Assembly: GCF_004514475.2 (NCBI RefSeq)
Contig: NZ_MYFO02000010.1
Span: forward strand, 62,001-126,000
Direction: 5' to 3'
DNA from: Paenibacillus athensensis
GTDB taxonomy: Bacteria > Bacillota > Bacilli > Paenibacillales > NBRC-103111
Length of the DNA stretch: 64,000 nucleotides
Part shown: positions 24,748 to 32,455 of the stretch, one piece after another
Numbering within the stretch: position 1 is the stretch's first letter
How the letters are laid out: each line of letters begins with the position of its first letter
Position numbers and translations under genes: made by a program
Notes under the pieces: model-generated
Database searches by the model: none
What the model was told of the DNA's origin: nothing
Seen by the model: only the letters and a program-made list of their open reading frames with translations

Positions 24748-24857
24748 GTGAATTCACCTGCTTTCTTGGGAATAACATCATCTGCTGTGATAGTTACAAG
24801 CTGGCAGAAATGCGTTATGATAGACGGGAGATGACTGCATGGAAGGTGAGGAAACCG

Positions 24858-25379
24858 ATGCTGCAACGACCGGAGCAAGACGAATATGTGGATTATTTTG
24901 CCCAATATGTAGGGAAGGTGCCGGAGGGAGCACTGACGGACATCATGAATCGCCAGATGGACGAGCTGTCCGCGATGCTGGCCGGACTAAGCGAGGAGCA
25001 GGCGAATCAGGGCTATGCGTCCGGCAAATGGACCGTCAAGGAAGTGCTGGGCCATATGAGCGATACTGAGCGGGTTATGGGTTATCGGCTGCTGCGCGCG
25101 GCACGAGGCGACCGGACGGCGCTGCCTGGCTTCGACCAGGACGTATTTGTTCAAAACGGCGCGTTCGCTGCACAGACGGCTGCGGAGCTGCTGGCCGATT
25201 TTCGCGCGGTACGCCGGGCTACCCTGTCGCTGTTTGCGACGGTGAGCGACGAAGCGTGGCTGCGCAAGGGCGTGGTTAAGGATCACGATATGTCCGCGCG
25301 CGCGTTGGCTTATGTCATTGCCGGCCATGCGCTGCATCACCAGCTTGTGCTGCAAACCAAATATTTGTCCGGGGAATAA
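24858..25379 (+). CDS. DinB family protein
   Basis: 173 aa four-helix DinB-like protein: WTVKEVLGHMSDTERVMGYRLLR with the first metal His, and the C-terminal YVIAGHALHHQLVL with the other two. The family includes metal-dependent thiol transferases such as BstA, but most members are unassigned. ATG at 24858 follows AAGGTGAGG; the longer in-frame reading from 24810 lacks a ribosome binding site. Confidence 0.88.
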   Translation: MLQRPEQDEYVDYFAQYVGKVPEGALTDIMNRQMDELSAMLAGLSEEQANQGYASGKWTVKEVLGHMSDTERVMGYRLLRAARGDRTALPGFDQDVFVQNGAFAAQTAAELLADFRAVRRATLSLFATVSDEAWLRKGVVKDHDMSARALAYVIAGHALHHQLVLQTKYLSGE

Positions 25380-25433
25380 CGCCCCGCGACTGCTCAGCCG
25401 TTCATTGGCTGCGGCAGCCGGCCATACCTTTAG

Positions 25434-25464
25434 GGCATCGGAACAACAGGTTCCGGTGCCTTTT
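25434..25464 (+). terminator. Terminator after dinB
   Basis: GGCATCGGAAC / GTTCCGGTGCC (one G-U pair) with a short loop, followed by TTTT. Confidence 0.75.
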
Positions 25465-25674
25465 GTATGGAAATTGATCTGCCGCCCGATTGTTTTTGAC
25501 CGACAGGGTAGAGATCTGCAGGCAAAGCATGTATAATATAACACATTGATTAACGGCCCCGGCTTTTCTGCAAGAGGAAAGCTTTGAAGTAAAATGGCAA
25601 GTATGGATGATCGAGCGGACCCGACTTTTCTGAGACTGAAAGTCAACCATGAACCACGAAGGAGTGAAGTTTTT

Positions 25675-27129
25675 TTGTTGTTTCAACAATTTAAAATGGC
25701 GTGGTTGTTCAACGCCCGCCGGGATTTGCTGTCGGGACTGACCGTGGCTTTTGCACTGATTCCCGAAGCGATCGCATTCTCCATTTTGGCCGGTGTCGAC
25801 CCGATGGTCGGCTTGTACGCCTCCTTTTGCATTGCCGTGACAATTTCCATCGTTGGTGGGCGAATGGGCATGATTTCAGCGGCAACCGGAGCAATGGCTT
25901 CGCTCATGGGGCCGTTTGTCGCCAAATACGGCATTGAATATTTGTTCGCGGCGACGATTCTTACCGGCCTTATTCAATATGTGATGGGGATTTTGAAATT
26001 CGGCAAATTCATTACGTTTATCCCGCATTCCGTTATTACAGGCTTCGTCAACGCGTTGGCGATCCTTATTTTCATGGCCCAGCTGCCGAACTTTCATGGC
26101 GCGAACTGGCAGATGTATGCGATGGTAGCCGGAACGCTGGCGATTATCTATCTGTTTCCGCTGCTGACAAAAGCCGTTCCGTCGGCTCTCGTTGCCATTA
26201 TTGTCATGACGGTGCTGGCGATGAGCCTGCATCTGGATTTGCGGACCGTAGGAGATATGGGCCGGCTTACGCAAGCTTTGCCGTTCTTCCATCTCCCGCA
26301 TATCGATCTCACGTGGCAGGCGCTGTGGCGCATGCTGCCGATTTCGCTGGCGCTGGCTGTTGTAGGGCTGACCGAATCGCTGATGACGGCAACGATTGTC
26401 GATGAAATGACGGAAAGCAAAAGCGACAAAAACAAAGAGGTGCGTGGGCAGGGCTTGGCCAATATCGTCTCTGGGCTGTTCGGAGGGATGGCCGGCTGCG
26501 CGATGATCGGTCAAACGGTCATCAACGTCAAATCCGGCGGCCGGTCGCGACTGTCAACGTTCGTTGCCGGGGTGTTCCTGCTGTTCCTGATTATCGTCAT
26601 GGGCAATGTCGTCCGGCACATTCCGATGGCGGCTCTCGTGGGCGTGATGTTCATGGTGTCCATCGGCACCTTTGATTGGGGCTCGCTTCGAAAGCTTGGC
26701 AAAATCCCGCGCAGCGACGCGCTGGTCATGGTCGTGACGGTAGCCCTTGTCGTGGCCACTTCGGATCTGGCGATTGGCGTTGTATCCGGCGTCATTCTCA
26801 GCGCCTTAAACTTCGGCTGGAAATCGGCCAGAATCAAGGCGCAGATGTCGCTGGGAGCGAGTGGCGCCCGCATGTACCGGATATCCGGACAGCTGTTCTT
26901 CGGAACAATGGCGCATTTCGTCGAGCTGTTCGACTACCGCAATGATCCGCCAACCGTCGTGATCGATTTTAGCGGCTCTCATGTCTGGGATCACTCGGCC
27001 GTTACCGCGATTGCCAAGGTGCTGCTCAAATATGAGCAAATCGGCATCCAGGCAACGCTGGCCGGATTGAATGAGGAAAGCCGCAAACTCGTCGAGCAGG
27101 TCGGACTTGCCGTTCCTTCAGGTCATTAA
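25675..27129 (+). CDS. SulP family anion transporter with STAS domain
   Basis: About 484 aa. N-terminal RRDLLSGLTVAFALIPEAIAFSILAGVDPMVGLYASF is the SulP signature; about 12 membrane segments follow, including GLANIVSGLFGGMAGCAMIGQTVINVKSGG. The C-terminal STAS domain (about 400-484) has VVIDFSGSHVWDHSAVTAI. The family moves sulfate, bicarbonate or related anions; the substrate here is open. Start chosen as TTG 25675 (or 25678), 10-13 nt after AAGGAG. A TATAAT lies at 25532-25537. Confidence 0.9.
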   Translation: MLFQQFKMAWLFNARRDLLSGLTVAFALIPEAIAFSILAGVDPMVGLYASFCIAVTISIVGGRMGMISAATGAMASLMGPFVAKYGIEYLFAATILTGLIQYVMGILKFGKFITFIPHSVITGFVNALAILIFMAQLPNFHGANWQMYAMVAGTLAIIYLFPLLTKAVPSALVAIIVMTVLAMSLHLDLRTVGDMGRLTQALPFFHLPHIDLTWQALWRMLPISLALAVVGLTESLMTATIVDEMTESKSDKNKEVRGQGLANIVSGLFGGMAGCAMIGQTVINVKSGGRSRLSTFVAGVFLLFLIIVMGNVVRHIPMAALVGVMFMVSIGTFDWGSLRKLGKIPRSDALVMVVTVALVVATSDLAIGVVSGVILSALNFGWKSARIKAQMSLGASGARMYRISGQLFFGTMAHFVELFDYRNDPPTVVIDFSGSHVWDHSAVTAIAKVLLKYEQIGIQATLAGLNEESRKLVEQVGLAVPSGH

Positions 27130-27134
27130 ACCAA

Positions 27135-27171
27135 AAAGCACACCGGCGCGCAAAGCCGATGTGCTTTCTTT
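27135..27171 (+). terminator. Terminator after the SulP gene
   Basis: AAAGCACA plus CGGC pairs with GCCG plus TGTGCTTT (one C-A mismatch), followed by CTTTG. Confidence 0.7.
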
Positions 27172-27193
27172 GTCTTTCTCCTCCGGCGCATAG

Positions 27194-27240
27194 CAAAAAA
27201 AAGGAATGATCCCCGTGCGGATCACGTTGTTTCATTCCTT
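27194..27240 (-). terminator. Terminator of the 75-aa gene
   Basis: On the minus strand, AAGGAATGA (27240-27232) pairs with TCATTCCTT (27209-27201), followed by a T-run (complement of 27195-27200). It directly follows the stop of the small gene at 27257. Confidence 0.85.
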
Positions 27241-27256
27241 CTCCAAGCCGATGGTG

Positions 27257-27484
27257 TTAATACAACGAAAGCGCCAGCGTATCCCGTTCGTTAAGCGAAT
27301 GCAAAATCGCTTCGCAGCCGACGATTTCAATGCTGATCAAGGTATCAAGACATTTTTTGATCGCTTTGCGACCTTTGACGACTTTGGATTCCAAAGCGTT
27401 TTTTAACAGATTAAATTTCTTTTTATTGGTTTCATCCGAATATACAGGCACTTTTTTGTTATGAATCGTGATGAACATTTTCAT
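27257..27484 (-). CDS. Small basic hypothetical protein, 75 aa
   Basis: Lys-rich protein (MKMFITIHNKKVPVYSDETNKKKF..) with two Cys. AT-richer than its neighbours. The upstream region is AT-rich with GGATGGTG before the ATG; a good terminator follows, which supports it as a real gene. Family not recognised. Confidence 0.6.
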   Translation of the reverse strand: MKMFITIHNKKVPVYSDETNKKKFNLLKNALESKVVKGRKAIKKCLDTLISIEIVGCEAILHSLNERDTLALSLY

Positions 27485-27642
27485 ATCAATTCACCATCCT
27501 AGATTTTGGATATATATAATAGAATAAACGACAATTATTAATTTAACCTTAAAAAATCAAGGCAATCTCGCAAAAAGATCGGTCTATTTCTATTATATAC
27601 GTTCGAAGATTACCAATTGTTTCAGTCGGCCGCGAAAAAATT

Positions 27643-28089
27643 TTAGTCCTTTAACGCTTGACCGTCCAGAATCCGCACCCGGGCATCCAGGTCAACCGGC
27701 AAATGCCGGAGCTGCTGCGGCCAATCGGATGTATTCCAGCCGCGCTGGAGGAAGGCTTCGCCGATGCCGATGATGTCGATGCCTTCCGCGCTGCATCGCT
27801 CCAGCAGCCGGGTAAGCTTCTGTTGGATGAACGCCGCGCCGGACTGCTGCAGCTCGCTGCGCGTGGACATCGGGTGCAGTCCTTGACTGGAAGCAGCACG
27901 CCGACGATCAGCGCCATAAGCTCTTTGTGAGTAGAGACGCGATTGATGTTGATTTTGTTCAAATTCGTTTGAATTTCTCCGATCCAATCCGATTACGGCG
28001 TCCGACGTAGCTTTCAGAGGCTCGAAGACGCAGGCGGATTGCCCGCTCAGGTCTCCGTCTGGGCCGATTTCAAAAGTTGCTTGAACCAA
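27643..28089 (-). pseudogene. Remnant of a GerC-type (Ger(x)C) germination lipoprotein
   Basis: The C-terminal part of the longest frame reads AFIQQKLTRLLERCSAEGID, IIGIGEAFLQRGW, then DWPQQLRHLPVDLDARVRI, matching the end of GerAC-family proteins (helix, DI.G.G......W...W......V.V.I). Upstream, similarity continues only by changing frame (FEIGPDGDLSGQ in one frame, RVSTHKELMALIVG in another), and the N-terminal two thirds with signal peptide are missing. Neither gerA nor gerB is beside it. Probably a decayed copy; the intact operon is at 34643-38309. Confidence 0.55.
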
Positions 28090-28338
28090 GCCACACGTAT
28101 TCCCCCTTGATCCGGCACACTTGTGCCTTCGCAGTATGCGGCGATTGGCTGGAAATTATGTACAAGGGCTGTCCCAAGATGAAAACACAGGCGCACTAAT
28201 GGTATAATGTGCTGGATTGCCGGGCCATCGACCACAGCCAAACAAGCTGTCATGAGAAAGCAGCCCTTCTCCATATAATGCTAGCAGGCTAGGTAACGCG
28301 TCAGGGGGGGCAGCGGGGCCAAAACTGGGCAGGAGGGG

Positions 28339-29139
28339 ATGAAGCTGGCTGAAAAGCTGATTATTGTCTGCTTGTTAACGATGCTGATTCATGCTTCGGA
28401 GACATCATCCTACGCGATTCGTTATGCGGGGGTGCGGATGGGGAAGCTGGCGGTTTCGCTATCTTTGGCCGGCATGGTGCTGCTTGTGTCGCGGACATCG
28501 AATTTGCTTCAAGCGCCGCTGATGGGCAAGATTATCGATTATGCGCGGCTGCACGAGAGCTACGATCTGGAGCGCGCGCTGCGGTACATTCTGGGCGCTT
28601 CTGCGCTGGGCACGTTTGCGGCCATGATCGTATTTCCGTCGATGGTGCTGCTTTGCTCGCGCGTCATTGCCCATCTGGAGACGAGCGGATCGATTGGCGG
28701 CATGCTGACAAGCGTGACGCTGGAGCGGCTCCGAAATGCCAAAAATCATTTGCGCAAGCCGAATCTGGCCATGCTCAAGGCGCTGCGCCTGTTCGGGGTG
28801 CCTAAACGGCTATTGCTGCTGAACTGCCTTGTCACGGCGGTCTATACGGTTGGCGTGCTCGGCTCGCTTTATGCTGCCTATCTCCAGCCGGAGCTGAGCA
28901 CGACCGCCTCGCAGTCGTCGGGGCTGATCAACGGGATTGCTACGATCATCCTGACGTTATTCATCGACCCGCAGCTTGCGATGCTGACGGACCAGGCGAT
29001 GGCCAGCAAATCGAAGGGCGCGCGGCTGGGCAAAGTTTTCGCGCTGCTGATGGTGTCGCGCTTTATCGGCACCTTGCTGGCTCAGCTGCTGCTGATTCCG
29101 GCGGCGCATTGGATTATTTTCATCATCCGGCTGCTCTAG
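28339..29139 (+). CDS. amj: Lipid II flippase Amj family (DUF2837)
   Basis: 266 aa membrane protein with about six hydrophobic segments. SYAIRYAGVRMGKLAVSLSLAGMVLLVSRTSNLLQAPLMGK closely matches the Amj N-terminus. In B. subtilis Amj can replace MurJ in moving lipid II across the membrane and is induced by envelope stress. ATG at 28339 has AGGAGGGG almost adjacent, a rather short spacing, but no better start is visible. The 249-nt gap upstream holds TATAAT at about 28202 and no gene. Confidence 0.88.
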   Translation: MKLAEKLIIVCLLTMLIHASETSSYAIRYAGVRMGKLAVSLSLAGMVLLVSRTSNLLQAPLMGKIIDYARLHESYDLERALRYILGASALGTFAAMIVFPSMVLLCSRVIAHLETSGSIGGMLTSVTLERLRNAKNHLRKPNLAMLKALRLFGVPKRLLLLNCLVTAVYTVGVLGSLYAAYLQPELSTTASQSSGLINGIATIILTLFIDPQLAMLTDQAMASKSKGARLGKVFALLMVSRFIGTLLAQLLLIPAAHWIIFIIRLL

Positions 29140-29204
29140 TGATCCGTTAGGCAGCCGGAGGCTTGACCCTGCTAGGCAGACAACAAGAGTGAAGGTGAGA
29201 AGGA

Positions 29205-29498
29205 ATGATGTCGCAAGGACATTTGCGCAAGGCGATCACTCCGGGAGCGGAGGTCGCGATTGTGCTCAAGCAGGACCAGCGCACGGGCAAGCTGACCCGT
29301 GGCATTGTCAAGGATATTCTGACCAAATCGCCGCAGCATCCGCACGGGATCAAGGTCAGATTGCAGGACGGACAGGTGGGCCGCGTCAAGTCGATCCTTG
29401 CATCGCCTGCGACAGTGCCGGCGCCGGCACGTCCGGCAAGCAGCCCGGTAGCGACGCCGGCGTCGCAGGAACCTGCGAATCCGGGGCAGGCCGAATAA
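29205..29498 (+). CDS. ywbE: YwbE family protein (DUF2196)
   Basis: 97 aa. The first 65 residues match YwbE closely: PGAEVAIVLKQDQRTGKLT, then GIVKDILTKSPQHPHGIKVR and LQDGQVGRVKSI. The rest is a Pro/Ala/Ser-rich tail beyond the usual family length. Function is unknown; the core is small, basic and widespread in bacteria. It follows amj by 65 nt and may be co-transcribed. Start ATG 29205 or 29208 behind GAAGGTGAGAAGG. Confidence 0.9.
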   Translation: MMSQGHLRKAITPGAEVAIVLKQDQRTGKLTRGIVKDILTKSPQHPHGIKVRLQDGQVGRVKSILASPATVPAPARPASSPVATPASQEPANPGQAE

Positions 29499-29525
29499 GG
29501 GGCGCGTCTGCGCCGGCCGCCTCGT

Positions 29526-30326
29526 TCAGAGCGGCCCCTGCTGTCTGTAAATTTTGGGCGTTACGCCGTATTTTTCTTTGAATACCCGGTGAAAATACGG
29601 ATAGCTGCCGAAGCCGCAGCTTTCGGCAATGTGCTCCAGCGACATGGAGCTGTAGTGCATGCGCTCGATGGCGCTGGACAAGCGTACTTCCAGTGCGTAT
29701 TGCACCATCGTTTTGCCGAAAATCTCTTTGAACAGATGAACGGCGCGCGAGACGCTGAGGCCGACATGGCGGGCAACGTCTTCGACTTTGAAGGTAACGG
29801 TGGCGTGGGCTTCTATGAAGCGCTTCATCCGTGTTCCGGTGAAGGGGCGTCCCTGGGCCGCAAACGTTTCGGTTGCCGCTCGCTCCAGATACAGGCACAA
29901 GGAGCGAAGCAAATAGCCGCTCAGCTCGGGATTTTCGTCCTCCATGCGCCGTTTCTCCAGGATCAGCTGCCGCCATAAGGAAATCAGCCGCGGATCGAGG
30001 TCGATCCGGCAGCAGTTCGGTTTGACCGAACGGGCCCACCACGTCTGGACCCAGGTGCCGCGGCAAAACAAATAATAGTCGCCGCTGGCGATTTTGCCGT
30101 CGGGCTGGCTTTCGCGATGATTCTCGATATTCAATTCGTACGGGCTTCCGGGAGGAAACATCAACAGGTCGCCGGGAGCGACGGGGCGCATGCGCCCTTC
30201 GATGAGCGCTTCGGCTTCGCCTTCGGTTTGCAAGCGGAACAGGAAGAAATTCAACCCGCCCTTGCTGCTGACATGAAATTGCTCCATATGGTAGGAGTAC
30301 CCGCAGGCAAGCAGTTCCGTCTCCAT
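29526..30326 (-). CDS. AraC family transcriptional regulator
   Basis: About 266 aa. N-terminal cupin-like ligand domain (RPVAPGDLLMFPPGSPYEL) and two C-terminal helix-turn-helix motifs (FKVEDVARHVGLSVSRAVHLFKE and MSLEHIAESCGFGSYPYFHRVFKEKYG). ATG at 30326 is 7 nt from AAGGAG. It is divergent from a sugar isomerase-dehydrogenase pair and probably activates it in response to a sugar-derived ligand; the poor -35 of that promoter fits this. Confidence 0.9.
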   Translation of the reverse strand: METELLACGYSYHMEQFHVSSKGGLNFFLFRLQTEGEAEALIEGRMRPVAPGDLLMFPPGSPYELNIENHRESQPDGKIASGDYYLFCRGTWVQTWWARSVKPNCCRIDLDPRLISLWRQLILEKRRMEDENPELSGYLLRSLCLYLERAATETFAAQGRPFTGTRMKRFIEAHATVTFKVEDVARHVGLSVSRAVHLFKEIFGKTMVQYALEVRLSSAIERMHYSSMSLEHIAESCGFGSYPYFHRVFKEKYGVTPKIYRQQGPL

Positions 30327-30400
30327 GTTCAAGCTCCTTTTGTAGCAAAATAAGAGATGTTTTGATTATATCGTGAATGGTCTATGAAGCCAATAGCCGT

Positions 30401-30406
30401 TACAAT
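30401..30406 (+). promoter_or_regulatory. -10 element of the isomerase/dehydrogenase operon
   Basis: TACAAT lies 61 nt upstream of the isomerase start. The matching -35 position (TGGTCT) is poor, as expected of a promoter needing the divergent AraC-type activator. Confidence 0.4.
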
Positions 30407-30466
30407 GTAATCAAATAAGGTAATGTGTTTCATCACACAACAGACCCCAAGAAAAGAGGAACTTCC

Positions 30467-31243
30467 ATGAAGCGTTTGGGAATTGGATTGCAGATGTACA
30501 CGCTGCGCGAGGAATTGGAGAAGGACTTTAAAGGCGTGCTGCGGGAAGTGGCGGCTTTGGGATATGAAGGCGTTGAATTCGCCGGGTACTATGATACACC
30601 TGCGACGGAATTGAAGCAGCTGCTCGATGAGCTGGGCTTGAAAGCGATCGGCAGCCACGTTAGCGTGGAGAAGCTGAGAGACCATCTTCAAGGCGAAATC
30701 GATTATCTGAAAACGATCGGCGGCAAATACCTGATCTGTCCATATGTAGCGCCGGAAGACCGTCAGACGCCGGATGACTGGAAAACGAAGTTTGCCTTTT
30801 TTGCTCAAGTAGCGGCTGAGGCGAAGAAGCAAGGTCTGCAATTTTTGTATCATAACCATGAATTCGAGTTTGAGATGGATGTGGACGGCCGCACGGCGTT
30901 TGACGCGCTGTACGCTTCGACCAATCCCGATGAAGTTCAGGTAGAGCTGGACGTATGCTGGGTGCAGTTCTCCGGCAACGATCCGATCGCTTACATCGGC
31001 AAATATGCCGGCCGTTTGCCTCTCATTCACTTCAAGGATTTCACGAAGGATGAAGCAGGCAAAATCGTCACGCTGGAGCTGGGCCTTGGCGACGTAAATC
31101 TGGATCAAGTGATTCAGGCTGCCGAGCGCGCGGGCGCCGAGTGGCTGATTGTCGAGCAGGACCGCTGCCAGAAAGCTCCGCTGACGAGCATTGCGAACAG
31201 CATGAACTGGGTCAAAGAACACTACACGCAAGTGCATCAATAA
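30467..31243 (+). CDS. Sugar phosphate isomerase/epimerase (TIM-barrel, IolE-like)
   Basis: 258 aa xylose-isomerase-like TIM barrel: GLQMYTLREELEKD, GVEFAGYYD, metal-ligand positions in FLYHNHEFEFE, VELDVCWVQF and LIHFKDF. Members isomerise or dehydrate inositol and rare sugars. It lies 19 nt before a Gfo/Idh/MocA dehydrogenase, a frequent pairing in rare sugar or inositol catabolism. ATG at 30467 follows AAAAGAGGA. Confidence 0.88.
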   Translation: MKRLGIGLQMYTLREELEKDFKGVLREVAALGYEGVEFAGYYDTPATELKQLLDELGLKAIGSHVSVEKLRDHLQGEIDYLKTIGGKYLICPYVAPEDRQTPDDWKTKFAFFAQVAAEAKKQGLQFLYHNHEFEFEMDVDGRTAFDALYASTNPDEVQVELDVCWVQFSGNDPIAYIGKYAGRLPLIHFKDFTKDEAGKIVTLELGLGDVNLDQVIQAAERAGAEWLIVEQDRCQKAPLTSIANSMNWVKEHYTQVHQ

Positions 31244-31262
31244 TCAAAGGAGCTTACGACAA

Positions 31263-32279
31263 ATGAGTAAAATTAAAGTAGCCGTGATTGGTTGCGGCGC
31301 GATTTCCAAACACAGACATATTCCTGAATACGCGACGAATCCGAATGTGGAGCTGGTCGCCTTCGTTGACCCGAACCTTGAAAGAGCGCAAGAGTATGCC
31401 AACACCCACGGCGGCAAAGCATATAGCAGCTATCAAGAGCTGTTCAACAACGAAAAAGTGGACGCAGTCAGCGTATGTACGCCGAACTTCCTCCATGCCG
31501 AAGTTTCGATTGCCGCGGCCAATGCCGGCGCGCATGTGCTCGTGGAAAAGCCGATGGCAACCACTACTGAAGAAGGCGAAGCGATGATCGAAGCGGCCCG
31601 CAAGAACAACGTGTTCCTGATGGTCGGTCACAATCAACGCCTGATGCCGCCACACGTAAAAGCCAAGGAATTGCTTGAAACCGGCCGCATGGGCAAGGTT
31701 CTTACGTTCCGCACGGCTTTTGGCCACGGCGGTCCGGAGAATTGGTCCGTTGACGGTCAAGGCAGCTGGTTTTTCCGCAAGGAAGAAGCAATTATGGGCG
31801 CAATGGGCGATCTGGGTGTTCACAAATCCGACCTGATCCGTTATTTGCTCGACGATGAAGTCTCCGAGGTGGCTTCGTTTATCAGCACGCTGCACAAGCA
31901 AGGCGACGTTGACGACAACGCCACTTGCATTCTGCGGATGAAATCCGGCACAATCGGCACGCTGGTTGCCAGCTGGACGTCCTACAAGGGCGAAGACAAC
32001 AGCACCGTGCTCTGGTGCGAGAACGGCGTGATGAAAATCAACAGCGATCCGGACGATCAAGTCATCCTGGATTTCAAGGACGGCTCCACGGAGCGATACA
32101 AAGTTGGTGAAATTGCTACGAATACGAAGCAAACGAAAAGCGGCGTCATCGACGAATTCGTCGATTGCATCGTGAACCATCGCGCGCCAAGCATTTCCGG
32201 CGAAGAAGGCTTGCGTTCCCTGCAAGTCATCCTGGGCGCTTTTGAGTCCCAGCAAACCGGCCGAATCGTTCAGCTGTAA
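31263..32279 (+). CDS. Gfo/Idh/MocA family oxidoreductase
   Basis: 338 aa. Rossmann start KVAVIGCGAISKHRHIPEY, the EKP motif (HVLVEKPMATT) and the conserved GDLGVHKSDLIRY with the catalytic-region His. NAD(P)-dependent oxidation of a sugar or inositol derivative is expected. It is in an operon with the TIM-barrel isomerase and controlled by the divergent AraC regulator. Substrate not determinable. Confidence 0.9.
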   Translation: MSKIKVAVIGCGAISKHRHIPEYATNPNVELVAFVDPNLERAQEYANTHGGKAYSSYQELFNNEKVDAVSVCTPNFLHAEVSIAAANAGAHVLVEKPMATTTEEGEAMIEAARKNNVFLMVGHNQRLMPPHVKAKELLETGRMGKVLTFRTAFGHGGPENWSVDGQGSWFFRKEEAIMGAMGDLGVHKSDLIRYLLDDEVSEVASFISTLHKQGDVDDNATCILRMKSGTIGTLVASWTSYKGEDNSTVLWCENGVMKINSDPDDQVILDFKDGSTERYKVGEIATNTKQTKSGVIDEFVDCIVNHRAPSISGEEGLRSLQVILGAFESQQTGRIVQL

Positions 32280-32338
32280 TCCTTTAACGGCCCAAGGCTA
32301 TTTCTTTTAAGTATTTCGTCCCCCCACATATATAGTTG

Positions 32339-32382
32339 GACCGCACTTTGCGCATAAGCGTGGAGCTGCGGTCTCTTTTTTT
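32339..32382 (+). terminator. Terminator after the dehydrogenase gene
   Basis: GACCGCA (32339-32345) pairs with TGCGGTC (32367-32373), followed by TCT7. Confidence 0.75.
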
Positions 32383-32402
32383 GTCATGCGATCCACAAAC
32401 AA

Positions 32403-32442
32403 ACAGCCCCGCGCTGATCTTTGCAGACAGCTGCGGGGCTGT
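32403..32442 (-). terminator. Terminator of the first LTA-synthase-like gene
   Basis: ACAGCCCCGC / GCGGGGCTGT, a perfect 10-bp inverted repeat 13 nt after the minus-strand stop at 32456. The following tract on the minus strand is only moderately T-rich. Confidence 0.65.
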
Positions 32443-32455
32443 AGGGCCGTGACGA

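Noticed and set aside
23932-24834. 300-codon + strand ORF opposite glycerate kinase
   Set aside because: Shadow of the GC-rich kinase gene, with no family match and no ribosome binding site.
27643-28089. Intact 148-aa hypothetical gene
   Set aside because: Only its C-terminal half resembles a family (GerC) and the similarity shifts frame, so a remnant is more likely.
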